A stretch of DNA of 64,000 nucleotides from Magnetococcales bacterium (GTDB taxonomy: Bacteria; Pseudomonadota; Magnetococcia; Magnetococcales; JADGCH01): positions 40,189 through 104,188 of the forward strand of contig JADGCH010000003.1 in NCBI GenBank assembly GCA_015229115.1. The letters are read 5' to 3'. Position numbers and translations under genes: made by a program. Of this stretch, positions 26,667 through 39,755 are shown piece after piece (the stretch's first letter is position 1; every line of letters starts with the position of its first letter). Below the pieces are notes generated by a model. That model saw only the letters and a list, made by a program, of their open reading frames with translations. It was not told where the DNA came from and made no database searches.

Positions 26667-27695
26667 ATGCAACTGGCACCTCAAGACCATGATGGCTTCT
26701 TCAAGGTATGGATTGATGACAACGGCACCCTTCGTATCCTGTTGCAACACTGGTTGCCTGCACCTTTGTACCAGGCAGTTGACCTAACTGTCGATCCGGA
26801 AGTGCTCAAGGTCAACTACGCCGGTCTTTACCACGGGCCATCCTGTGCCGATTTCCTCATCCGGCTCAAGAGCACCGATGGCATGCCGTTGCATGTTTAC
26901 GTGTTGTTTGAACACAAAAGCCATTTTGACCGTAACACACCGATGCAGTTTCTCATCTACCAGGGTGAGGAGCTGCGCGCCATCTTTACCCAGCAGGGTG
27001 AAAAGGGGCCTTTGCCCGCCATCTTTTGCATGGTTGTCTACCATGGTCCAGAACAATGGTCCATGCCATCATTCTTCCACACTATGTATGGCAACATATC
27101 GGCTGAGTTGCGTTCCTATGTGCTTGACTTTCCCTATCAACTTCTGAACCTGCAACAGATCCCTGATCAGGAGATCCTGCAACTTCCGGTACGCACCAGC
27201 AGTGGTCTCATGGCACTCAAATATGCTTTTTCTCCAGAAAGCCAGCAACGGGAGATAATCCTGTTGACCCTTGACCAGATTGCAGCAGACAGAGTGATCA
27301 GCTCTAGCTACCTGTTGCAGCTGGTACGTTACTGGATGGAAAAATACACCGGCTTCGATCCACAGCTGGCTGATCGTGTCGCCACCAAACTACACCATTC
27401 TGCGGAGGTTGAAACCATGTTGTCCAATTTTGCCCAAACTTATCTGGATAAGGGACGCCAGGAAGGCGAACAAAAAGGTCGCCAGGAAGGCGAACAAAAA
27501 GGTCGCCAGGAAGGCGAACAAAAAGGTCGCCAGGAAGGCCGCATCTCTCTACTGCTACATCTGACACAGCGCCGCTTTGGAACTCTGCCTACATGGACCT
27601 TGGAAAAAGTGATTGGTGCTGATTCTGCTCAAATTGACCTCTGGAGCGACCGCATCCTCGATGCCCGCTCACTGGAAGAATTGTTTAACCATTGA
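26667..27695 (+). CDS. Rpn-family PD-(D/E)XK nuclease / putative transposase
   Basis: Member of the recombination-promoting nuclease (Rpn, Transposase_31) family, 342 residues. The N-terminal half has family features (HDGFFKVWIDD) and the nuclease core with an acidic residue in CADFLIRL and the E-x-K motif in VLFEHKSH. A charged repeat region (RQEGEQKG three and a half times) follows at about residues 264-291. The C-terminus (LTQRRFGTLPTWTLEKVIGADSAQIDLWSDRILDARSLEELF) is DUF4351-like. Known relatives cut DNA and raise RecA-independent recombination in E. coli. A role in creating this insertion is inference. The start has AAGGA upstream. Confidence 0.85.
   Translation: MQLAPQDHDGFFKVWIDDNGTLRILLQHWLPAPLYQAVDLTVDPEVLKVNYAGLYHGPSCADFLIRLKSTDGMPLHVYVLFEHKSHFDRNTPMQFLIYQGEELRAIFTQQGEKGPLPAIFCMVVYHGPEQWSMPSFFHTMYGNISAELRSYVLDFPYQLLNLQQIPDQEILQLPVRTSSGLMALKYAFSPESQQREIILLTLDQIAADRVISSSYLLQLVRYWMEKYTGFDPQLADRVATKLHHSAEVETMLSNFAQTYLDKGRQEGEQKGRQEGEQKGRQEGEQKGRQEGRISLLLHLTQRRFGTLPTWTLEKVIGADSAQIDLWSDRILDARSLEELFNH
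27456..27539 (+). repeat. 24-bp tandem repeat in the Rpn gene (3.5 copies)
   Basis: The unit CGCCAGGAAGGCGAACAAAAAGGT is repeated exactly three times, plus half a copy, encoding RQEGEQKG. The unit is a multiple of three, so copy-number change would keep the frame and alter only linker length. Confidence 0.95.
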
Positions 27696-27718
27696 TCATC
27701 AGGACCCCACCTCCTTCC

Positions 27719-27741
27719 CCCCTCGCCCGAAGGGAGAGGGG
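27719..27741. repeat. Palindromic intergenic repeat, solo copy
   Basis: CCCCTCGCCC-gaa-GGGAGAGGGG forms a ten-pair stem with one mismatch, followed by CCGGGGGTGAG. It resembles the hairpins that bound the DUF559 gene at 61357 and 61795, so it belongs to the same repeat family. It lies between the Rpn gene and the giant gene. Confidence 0.75.
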
Positions 27742-27772
27742 CCGGGGGTGAGAGCTTCATTAAGGAGTTCCC

Positions 27773-30700
27773 ATGGCCACCTATTCCATCTCCTTCGCCC
27801 CCGCCGTCAACCATGCTGTTGGTGGTCCCCCTGTTGCTATCGCCAGTACCGATGTCAACGGTGATGGCAACATTGATCTGGTCGCCGGTTTGAGCGGTGG
27901 AACCGCTTCGCTGCTGCCCGGTGATGGCAGGGGTGGTTTTGCCCCGGCCAGCGATTATACCGGTCATTGGCCCCAATCGATCAACAGGGCTGATTTCGAT
28001 GGCGACGGCAGCATCGATCTCGTTAACGTCAGCTTTAGCGACGATCGTGTCTTGTTGCTATTTGGTGACGGCACAGGCCATTTCGCTCCTGCTATCCACT
28101 ATACCGTTGGGGACGGCCCCATCGCAGTCACCACGGCTGACTTCAACGGCGATGGTAAAATTGATATCGCCTGCGCCAATTTTTTAAACAATAACATCTC
28201 ATTGCTGCTGAACAACACCCCTCCAGCGGCCCCGACCGGTCTTGATCTCGATGCTGCCGATGACCTGGGTGGTTCCAACAGTGACAACATCACCCGACAG
28301 ACCAGCTCCTTGACCATCATGGGCAGCAGCGGTGTGGTCGGTGCCAACATCGTGCTGTTTGACGATCAGGATAACGATGGGCTGATAGATAGCGGTGAGG
28401 CGTTGGTAACCACCGATGTCACGGCGGCAGACTGGAGCGTTGATATCAACTTGACGGCTGGTACCCATGCGATCAGGGCTATTCAGGTCGATGCGATGGG
28501 CAGCAGCAGCCGTGCCTCGCAGCCCATGACTATCATGATTCCCACCACCAACCGTGCCCCTACCGTTAGTGGGTTGAGCCGGAGTATGGATGAAGATAAC
28601 TACTCTCCGCTTGATTTGACCTTTGCTGACTTTAAGGCCCAGTTTAACGATTCAGACGGCGATGAGTTGAGCAGCATTAAAATCACTAGATTACCGAGTT
28701 ATGGCGCACTGCGGTGGTACAACGGCGATGCGATCACAGCGATCACACTCAACCAGGAGATCGCAATTTCCGGTATCGAATATGTTCCTCATGCCAATTG
28801 GCATGGCCACGACAACTTTAGCTGGAGTGGTAGCGACGGCCAACTTGATGCCACCCATTCAGCTACGGTAGACATTACCGTCAAACCGGTCGGTGATACG
28901 CCAGCCCTGACTAACTTCAGCAAAACTGGTCCGCGCAATCGCGCCATCCCCTTTACAGGGCATGATTTTATCGGCCAATTTAGCGACGTCGATGGCGATA
29001 GCCTAGCCAGGATCAGGATCACCCAATTGCCTGATAGTGGCAGCCTTACATTGGCTGGTGTTGCTGTCACCATCAATCAAGAGGTCGCTGGCAGCCATAT
29101 TGGCGACTTGGTATTTACACCCGTGGCTGAGTGGGAAGGCTTGGTCAGTTGGCGGTGGCAAGGCTTCGATGGTGTGAATTGGAGCCACGACGCTACGATC
29201 TATTTGGCCGTCGGTACTTACACAAAGCCAGTTCTGTTCGAACCTTTCTTCATTACCAGCTACGTTACTGGTAGCCCTCAAGCAGTTGTCGGTGCCGACT
29301 TCAATAACGATGGTAAAGCCGATATCGCTTGCGCTAATACAGGGAGTGATGGCGTCTCGCTACTATTCGGAGATGGCTTGGGAGGCCTAACTATCGTCCG
29401 TCACTACGCTGTTGGCATCAGACCTCGATCAATAATCAGTGCTGACTTCAACAACGATGGCAAAGCTGATATCGCCTGCGCTAATGCAGGGAGTGATGAC
29501 GTCTCTGTGTTGCTTGGAGATGGTCAAGGAGGTTTGACCAATGCCCACAATTACGCCACCGGTAGTCTACCTTACTCAGTTGGCAGCAGTGACTTCAACG
29601 GCGATGGTAAAGCCGATCTCATTTGCGCTAATGGGGACGACAGCAACATTTCCGTACTACTCGGGGATGGACAAGGTGGCTTCTCTGATGCCAGCAACTA
29701 TGCTGTCGGTGTATCCCCTCGCTCAGTCACCGTTGCTGATTTCAATGGTGACAACAAGGCCGATATCGTATGCGCCAATGCGACAAGTGATGATATCTCG
29801 ATACTACTTGGGAATGGTCAAGGCGGCTTCGCTAACGCCAGTAGCTACGCCATTGGTGGTACTCCTTTTTCGGTCACTAGTGCCGATTTTAATAGTGATG
29901 GTAAAGCCGATATTGTTTGTACCAGTTCTTATAAGGATGAGGTCTTACTGCTCCTTGGGGATGGTCAGGGTGGCTTTGCTGTTCCCCGTGGTTATGCTGT
30001 CGGCGACTTTCCTGGGTCGGTCATCAGCGCTGACTTCAACAGCGATGGTAGAGCTGATGTCTTCTGTGTGAATGAAGGGAGTGATGATGGCGCACTGCTT
30101 CTTGGGGATGGTCAGGGTGGCTTTGCTGTCATCCATCGTTATGTTGTTGGTGATTGGCCTCAATCAGCCAGCAGTGCCGATTTTAACAGTGATGGCTTAA
30201 CCGATATCGTTGTCGCCACCAACCAGAGGAGTGAGGAAATCTCACTGTTACTCAGTGGTGCTTTGGATTTGGATACTGACAGTGATAGTGGTCCCTCCGA
30301 TCACGATAATATCACCCATCGTACTAGTGGGCTAACTCTTAGAGGGGTTGGTACATCCGGAACAACATTGGTGTTGTTTGATGACAGAAATCATAGTAAT
30401 CGAGTCGATATTGGGGAAGTTTTGGCAACCAATCACGTGACCGGAACGGTGTGGCAGAGTGATGTATCCTTGGCCCCAGGAACCCATGCTATTCGGTTTA
30501 TCGAAACTGATGGATCGAGTAATCATGTGCCGTCATCCATGTTGATGGTCACGGTTGATACCACGATCACAACGCCAACAGATCTTGACTTAGCGGACGA
30601 AAGTGACGACGGCTTTGCCAATAGCGACAATATCACTAGCCACAGGGTTGTTACCATCAGCGGTAGTGGGGGTGAAGTGGGTGCTACGTTACTGTTATTT

Positions 30701-33700
30701 GATAACAGAAATAGCAATAACATTCCTGATTTCAGAGAATATTTAACAACCATCCAGTTGGCTACTACCAGCTGGACCACCTCCATTGACCTGACACCCA
30801 ACACCAACCATGAGATCAGGGCCATACAGACTGATACAGCCGGCAACCGCAGTGAAGTTTCATTGCCGTTGATGATTGTATCGGTCAGTTCGATCCCGGC
30901 TAATTTTGCTGCTACCCGCGATTATGCAGTCGGCAGCTATCCTGTGTCAGTCACGAGTGCTGACTTCAACAGTGATGGAAAAATTGACATTGCCTGCGTT
31001 AACGCTGGCGAAGATGAAGTTTCATTGCTGCTCGGTGATGGTCAAGGCGGATTTTCTGATGCACGGAGCTATTCCGTTGATGAGTGGCCAATTTCAATAA
31101 CTAGTGCTGACTTGAACGGCGATGGCAAAACCGATATTGTCTGCGCTAATGAGGATGATGGTAACGTCTCGCTGTTGCTTGGCGACGGCCAAGGTGGGTT
31201 CGCTGACGTTGTCAGCTATGACGTCGGTTCCTTGCCTCAATCGGTCATCAGTGCTGATTTCAATGGCGATGGTAAAATGGATATCGCTTGTGCTGATTCG
31301 GGTGACTATGGTGTCTCGGTACTGCTCGGTGATGGCCAAGGGGGACTAGCGGATGCTATCGACTTTGTCGTTGGCCATAAGCCTCTGTCCATCACCAGTG
31401 CCGATTTTAACGGCGATGGTAAAATCGACATCGCTTGTGCTAACGCAAACAGTGACAATGTTTCGCTGCTGTTCGGTGATGGCCAAGGAGGCTTCTCTGC
31501 TATTCGCAACTACGCCGTTGGTGACGCCCCCGTCTCAATCACCGTTGCTGACTTCAATATCGATGGTAAAACTGACATTGTTTGTGCTAATGCGAGCAGT
31601 AATAGTGTGTCGTTACTGCTCGGTGATGGTCAGGGGGGCTTCATTCCCGCCCGTAACTACGCCGTCGGTAGATCCCCACAGTCAGTCATCAGTGTCGACT
31701 TTAACGGAGACGGTAGCAGTGATATTGTTTGCTCTAACCTAGATGATGATAACGTGTCTCTGTTGCTTGGGGATGGCCAGGGAGGATTTGCTGATGCCCA
31801 CAACTACATCACTGGTAGTGGTGCTTACTCAGTTGCCAGTGCTGATTTCAACGGCGATGGTACCAATGACATTGTCTGTGCGAACGGGTACGATGATAAC
31901 GTCTCGGTATTGCTAGGGGTGCCTTTACATTTGGTCGCTGACGATGATGGTGGCTCTTTCAATGACGACAACATTACCCGTCAGACCAGAGGCTTAACCT
32001 TTCGTGGCCGTATCAACCACAGTGACAAGAGTGTGACCCTCTTTGACGACATCAACGGCAACGATAGCGTTGATGAAGGCGAAGTATGGGCAACCACTGC
32101 TGTGGTTAATGGGGAGTGGGCGGTGGATGTGTCGCTATCGGCTGGACCACATGCCGTCAAGAGTGTCTCCGCTGGTGCTGTGTCACCGCCCTTGGCGCTT
32201 TTGGTGGATACGGTGGCACCAGAGGTTACCATTCCATTAGCCGACACCACCGTCAGTCAACTATCTCCCACCCTCACTGGTTCGATAGCCGATGACAGCG
32301 CCTGTACTCTTGCATTGCGGGTGTTTGACCAGACCAGCCAATGTTACCTGGTACGTCAAAACGGTCAATGGCGTGTTAGCACGGCCGATCATGCCTGGAC
32401 CTCCGTGGTGGCCACCGATACAGCCGATTGGCAAAATTGGAGTATCAAAGCTGATGAAGCATGGGCCTACAATCACGTCTATCAGCTGACCACCCGGGCG
32501 GTTGACCGGGCTGGTAATGAGCGTGTGCAGCAGTTCAATTTGGGCTATGGTGAAAAGATCGCCACCAGGATTGAGCTGGCCCAATCGCTTTATGCCATCA
32601 ATCCAGAGCAGAGCATCACCCTGCAAGGTCAGTTGTTGCGCCAGGATGGCAAGGTGTGGGGCCGAGATCTTTCCGGCCAGAGCGTGCGGATGCAAGTCAC
32701 TGCTCCCGATGGTGAGGTCACCACTGTCGCCACCACTGCTGATATCGATGGTCGGTTTCGTTTTGCCGATCTGACTGGATTGAGCCAGAAAGGCAACTAC
32801 AAGTTACAAGTCTCTACAGAAGATGACCTGATCGTCGGCGGAGCTTCCAGCTTTGCCGATGTGCGGGTTGGGCCACCGGTCGGTTATGTCATTTTGGTAC
32901 AGGGGCTGTTGCAGACTGGATCTGGTGCACCTGAGGGGTTATTAGCTCATAAGCGTAGCACCAATCGCATCTATCAGACGCTGCTGCGGCGTGGCTTTAC
33001 GGCGGATAACATTCGCTACCTCAACGCCGATACCGCTGCTTTGGGACCCAATCCCGATGCCGGCAAGATCGCTGATTACCGCAACCTGCTGGGTGTTCCG
33101 GCTGGTTCGATGTTTAACACCGACTTCTTGCCAACTCGCGACAACATACGGGCGGCCATTGAGACCTGGGCCTATGACAAAATGACCGGAGCGGCGGCAC
33201 CGCTTTATCTGGTCATGGTCGATCATGGCAGCCCGGAGACGCTCTATATTGGTAAGGATAACAGCGATGGTCGGGTGACGTCGACGGACCTGGCCAACTG
33301 GCTCAATCGGCTTGATAGCAAACTGGCCTCGACAGCTGTGGGCAATGCTGGCAAGCTGGCCTTGAAAGAGGATCAGACGGTCATTCTTGGTTCGTGCTAC
33401 TCGGGCAGTTTTATGGATGATCTCTCCCGGGACGAGGTCAACAACAAGAATCGCATGGTCATCACCAGTGCTACTGCCAAGGAGAAGTCCTATCGCGGAG
33501 CGACCGAGTCGGACGGCATCCAGGATGGTGAGCTGTTTTTGCAGCATCTGTTTCAAGCCTTGGGACGGGGCAAGACCTTTTACGAGGCCTTTACCGATGC
33601 TACACGCCTGACGGAGAACACGCCGGGTATTGCCAACAACGTGAGCAATGCCAAGGATAACACCAAGCAGGAGCGCATGATCAGCAAGATCAACGACAAC

Positions 33701-35419
33701 TCTGGCCAGCATCCTCTGTTGGAGGATAACGGTGATAAGATCGGTAGCAATGCCTTGTCAACACAAAGCAGCCAGGATGGAGCCGTGGCTAAAGACAGGG
33801 TATTGGGCATGACGCTGGCTAGTCTGAGCAACTCGCTGGAACATCAGGCACAGGTGGCCGCCGTGGCACCGACGGTCTATGACATCGGCACGGCCACCAC
33901 AACGCTGCTGTGGGCCAGGGATAACAGCTTGACGGCAACACCCAACGCTGGGGCGGCCTGGGTGACGATGATGGGGCCCGGAACACAGCAGGCGTCGAGC
34001 AGTGGCAACTTCCAGATCAGTCTTGACTTGCCTACCGGTAGCCTGAATTATAACGCCGAACAGCGGCGATGGGAGATCGACAGCAAGGCTATCAGCGGTT
34101 TTACTGGCTTCACCCTGCCGGGACGTTACCAGCTGCAATATACCGTGCGTGATACCGAGACTGGCGAGGTGTCAACACCGGTGATGGGCAATGTCTATAA
34201 GGGCAAGAGCGGCAACCGCGCCCCGGGCACGATAACGCTGCAGGCCCCGTCAGCCACTGGTCAGGTCAGCCGCATTGGTCTGTTCAACTGGAGCGATGCT
34301 ATTGACCCCGATGGGGATGCTGTTAGTTATAACCTGGTTGTCACCTCAGACCAGGCCAGTAGCACGGTGGTCTATCGACAAGAGAATCTGGAACTGTCGC
34401 AGGCCCTGGTTGATTTTAAGGGTCTGTTGGAGCAGGGTAACTACTGGTGGCAGGTCGAGGCGGTCGATTTTTATGGAAAACTGACGACCAGTGCCAACAG
34501 GGCGTTCAGTCTGACCTTCCAGAACGATATTCCGGCGGTGTTGCAGGGGGTGGTCTATAGCAATCAGGATTACAGCGCTATTACCGGAGCGACCATCAAG
34601 CTCAATGGCCAAGTGATCAGCAGCAGCGAGAGCAACGGTAGCTTGGCGGCGTTGATCGCCGCTAGCAGTGGCACTTTGACCATCGAGAAAGCGGGTTATC
34701 AGACCAAAACAGTGCCATTGGACAAGGTTGATAAGGGTTCTGTCAACCAGATGGTGTTTGGTCTGGACGGTGGCACGGCATCGGTGGGGGTGCGTTACAA
34801 GCTCAATGGTGGTAAGGAGACCACGGCTGCCTCGGTGGTGGGCACCAGCAAGACCGATACTGTGACGTTGCTGAGCGATGGTAAAGTGACGATCAAGGCT
34901 GTTGAAAGCGTGGTCGGTAGCGGCGGCACCGATACCATCACCCTGGCCACGGCTGGTACGGTCGTGGTCGTTGACGTTGAAACGGTGATCGGTTCCGGTG
35001 GGGCCGATACCATCATCCTCAGCAGTAGCAACACCACGCCGGTGATCCTGATCGGCGGTGGTGGGGCGGATAAACTCACCGGTAGCGGCGGTGCCAGAAC
35101 GACGTTTCGTTATACCAGCGCTGCCGAGACATCGCCGACGGTGAAGGACACCGTCACCAATTTCGCCGCCAACCTCGATGTCATCGAGATTCTGGCCAGT
35201 CTGCGCAAGGGTAGCTGGAGCGACAGCAGCGCATTCATTGGCTCAACCACTTTTAACGGCAAGGGGGCCTGCCAGATCCGCTTCGATGACAAGAGCAAGC
35301 TGTTGCAGATTGATCTTGATGGTAAAGGCGACAAGAAGGCCGAGATGGCCTTGACCCTGACGGGGGTCAAGCTGGCCGATCTGCAGGCCAATCGTGGTTG
35401 GCTGAGCTGGAGTGGGTGA
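27773..35419 (+). CDS. Giant secreted FG-GAP repeat protein with C13-like (clan CD) cysteine protease domain
   Basis: A 2548-residue protein, with TAAGGAG before the ATG. No N-terminal signal peptide is seen. Order of modules: three FG-GAP/VCBS-type repeats (about 1-150), Ig/cadherin-like segments (150-490), seven FG-GAP repeats (about 500-830, pattern DFNGDGKADIVCAN...LLGDGQGGF), Ig-like modules, seven more repeats (about 1050-1385), Ig-like modules, then a caspase/legumain-like domain from about 1700 with VDHGS (His about 1818) and GSCYSG (Cys about 1875) as the catalytic dyad, and QHPLLEDNGD. A fibronectin-like segment, a carboxypeptidase-regulatory-like segment and an RTX-like glycine/aspartate tail (GSGGADTI, GGGGADKLTG) follow from about 2340. 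The tail and lack of leader suggest type I secretion; no secretion genes are nearby. Substrate unknown. Confidence 0.85.
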   Translation: MATYSISFAPAVNHAVGGPPVAIASTDVNGDGNIDLVAGLSGGTASLLPGDGRGGFAPASDYTGHWPQSINRADFDGDGSIDLVNVSFSDDRVLLLFGDGTGHFAPAIHYTVGDGPIAVTTADFNGDGKIDIACANFLNNNISLLLNNTPPAAPTGLDLDAADDLGGSNSDNITRQTSSLTIMGSSGVVGANIVLFDDQDNDGLIDSGEALVTTDVTAADWSVDINLTAGTHAIRAIQVDAMGSSSRASQPMTIMIPTTNRAPTVSGLSRSMDEDNYSPLDLTFADFKAQFNDSDGDELSSIKITRLPSYGALRWYNGDAITAITLNQEIAISGIEYVPHANWHGHDNFSWSGSDGQLDATHSATVDITVKPVGDTPALTNFSKTGPRNRAIPFTGHDFIGQFSDVDGDSLARIRITQLPDSGSLTLAGVAVTINQEVAGSHIGDLVFTPVAEWEGLVSWRWQGFDGVNWSHDATIYLAVGTYTKPVLFEPFFITSYVTGSPQAVVGADFNNDGKADIACANTGSDGVSLLFGDGLGGLTIVRHYAVGIRPRSIISADFNNDGKADIACANAGSDDVSVLLGDGQGGLTNAHNYATGSLPYSVGSSDFNGDGKADLICANGDDSNISVLLGDGQGGFSDASNYAVGVSPRSVTVADFNGDNKADIVCANATSDDISILLGNGQGGFANASSYAIGGTPFSVTSADFNSDGKADIVCTSSYKDEVLLLLGDGQGGFAVPRGYAVGDFPGSVISADFNSDGRADVFCVNEGSDDGALLLGDGQGGFAVIHRYVVGDWPQSASSADFNSDGLTDIVVATNQRSEEISLLLSGALDLDTDSDSGPSDHDNITHRTSGLTLRGVGTSGTTLVLFDDRNHSNRVDIGEVLATNHVTGTVWQSDVSLAPGTHAIRFIETDGSSNHVPSSMLMVTVDTTITTPTDLDLADESDDGFANSDNITSHRVVTISGSGGEVGATLLLFDNRNSNNIPDFREYLTTIQLATTSWTTSIDLTPNTNHEIRAIQTDTAGNRSEVSLPLMIVSVSSIPANFAATRDYAVGSYPVSVTSADFNSDGKIDIACVNAGEDEVSLLLGDGQGGFSDARSYSVDEWPISITSADLNGDGKTDIVCANEDDGNVSLLLGDGQGGFADVVSYDVGSLPQSVISADFNGDGKMDIACADSGDYGVSVLLGDGQGGLADAIDFVVGHKPLSITSADFNGDGKIDIACANANSDNVSLLFGDGQGGFSAIRNYAVGDAPVSITVADFNIDGKTDIVCANASSNSVSLLLGDGQGGFIPARNYAVGRSPQSVISVDFNGDGSSDIVCSNLDDDNVSLLLGDGQGGFADAHNYITGSGAYSVASADFNGDGTNDIVCANGYDDNVSVLLGVPLHLVADDDGGSFNDDNITRQTRGLTFRGRINHSDKSVTLFDDINGNDSVDEGEVWATTAVVNGEWAVDVSLSAGPHAVKSVSAGAVSPPLALLVDTVAPEVTIPLADTTVSQLSPTLTGSIADDSACTLALRVFDQTSQCYLVRQNGQWRVSTADHAWTSVVATDTADWQNWSIKADEAWAYNHVYQLTTRAVDRAGNERVQQFNLGYGEKIATRIELAQSLYAINPEQSITLQGQLLRQDGKVWGRDLSGQSVRMQVTAPDGEVTTVATTADIDGRFRFADLTGLSQKGNYKLQVSTEDDLIVGGASSFADVRVGPPVGYVILVQGLLQTGSGAPEGLLAHKRSTNRIYQTLLRRGFTADNIRYLNADTAALGPNPDAGKIADYRNLLGVPAGSMFNTDFLPTRDNIRAAIETWAYDKMTGAAAPLYLVMVDHGSPETLYIGKDNSDGRVTSTDLANWLNRLDSKLASTAVGNAGKLALKEDQTVILGSCYSGSFMDDLSRDEVNNKNRMVITSATAKEKSYRGATESDGIQDGELFLQHLFQALGRGKTFYEAFTDATRLTENTPGIANNVSNAKDNTKQERMISKINDNSGQHPLLEDNGDKIGSNALSTQSSQDGAVAKDRVLGMTLASLSNSLEHQAQVAAVAPTVYDIGTATTTLLWARDNSLTATPNAGAAWVTMMGPGTQQASSSGNFQISLDLPTGSLNYNAEQRRWEIDSKAISGFTGFTLPGRYQLQYTVRDTETGEVSTPVMGNVYKGKSGNRAPGTITLQAPSATGQVSRIGLFNWSDAIDPDGDAVSYNLVVTSDQASSTVVYRQENLELSQALVDFKGLLEQGNYWWQVEAVDFYGKLTTSANRAFSLTFQNDIPAVLQGVVYSNQDYSAITGATIKLNGQVISSSESNGSLAALIAASSGTLTIEKAGYQTKTVPLDKVDKGSVNQMVFGLDGGTASVGVRYKLNGGKETTAASVVGTSKTDTVTLLSDGKVTIKAVESVVGSGGTDTITLATAGTVVVVDVETVIGSGGADTIILSSSNTTPVILIGGGGADKLTGSGGARTTFRYTSAAETSPTVKDTVTNFAANLDVIEILASLRKGSWSDSSAFIGSTTFNGKGACQIRFDDKSKLLQIDLDGKGDKKAEMALTLTGVKLADLQANRGWLSWSG
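29280..30250 (+). repeat. FG-GAP coding repeats, second block (seven units)
   Basis: Seven consecutive units of about 135 bp encode DFN.DGKADI.CAN...LLGDGQGGF. Each carries a calcium-loop-like D-x-N-x-D-G motif. The DNA copies are diverged but related. Confidence 0.85.
30930..31930 (+). repeat. FG-GAP coding repeats, third block (seven units)
   Basis: Another seven units of the same pattern follow two Ig-like modules. The match in unit number and in flanking DNITS/DNITRQT Ig modules suggests that the repeats-plus-Ig segment was duplicated as a block. Confidence 0.85.
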
Positions 35420-35429
35420 TGGAGACCCC

Positions 35430-39482
<4,053 letters not shown>

Positions 39483-39492
39483 GTTTTCGTGG

Positions 39493-39744
39493 TTACTTGG
39501 TTTTTCTGGCAGCGCTGTTGCGTGTGGTGGTGCCAGACTCGTTGATGCCATATTTGCGCATGAACCGCTCAACACGTCCGGCGGTGTCCACCAGTTTGTG
39601 CTTGCCGGTGAAGAAAGGATGGCAGGACGAGCAGACGCCCAGCGTCAGGTTACCTGCTGCCGTAGAACGAGTGGTAAAGCTGTTCTGACATCCCACGCAG
39701 GTAAAAACACTCTCGGTGTAGGCAGGGTGAATGTCTTTTTTCAT
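39493..39744 (-). CDS. rpmE: 50S ribosomal protein L31, zinc-binding type
   Basis: An 83-residue L31 beginning MKKDIHPAY, with the four-cysteine-type zinc site (CVGC and CSSC), [20 protein letters not shown] and a basic tail. The cysteines mark the zinc-containing form, as opposed to the zinc-free paralogue used under starvation. AGGGGA precedes the ATG. It follows rho by 11 bases. Confidence 0.96.
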   Translation of the reverse strand: MKKDIHPAYTESVFTCVGCQNSFTTRSTAAGNLTLGVCSSCHPFFTGKHKLVDTAGRVERFMRKYGINESGTTTRNSAARKTK

Positions 39745-39755
39745 GGTTGAATCCC

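Noticed and set aside
29280-31930. Regularly spaced repeats resembling an array (CRISPR-like at a glance)
   Set aside because: The units are about 135 bp, diverged, and lie in one long open frame encoding FG-GAP repeats; there are no short identical repeats with unique spacers.
32942-33712. 256-residue reverse ORF opposite the protease domain of the giant gene
   Set aside because: The forward strand encodes a clear catalytic domain here; the reverse frame is a compositional shadow.
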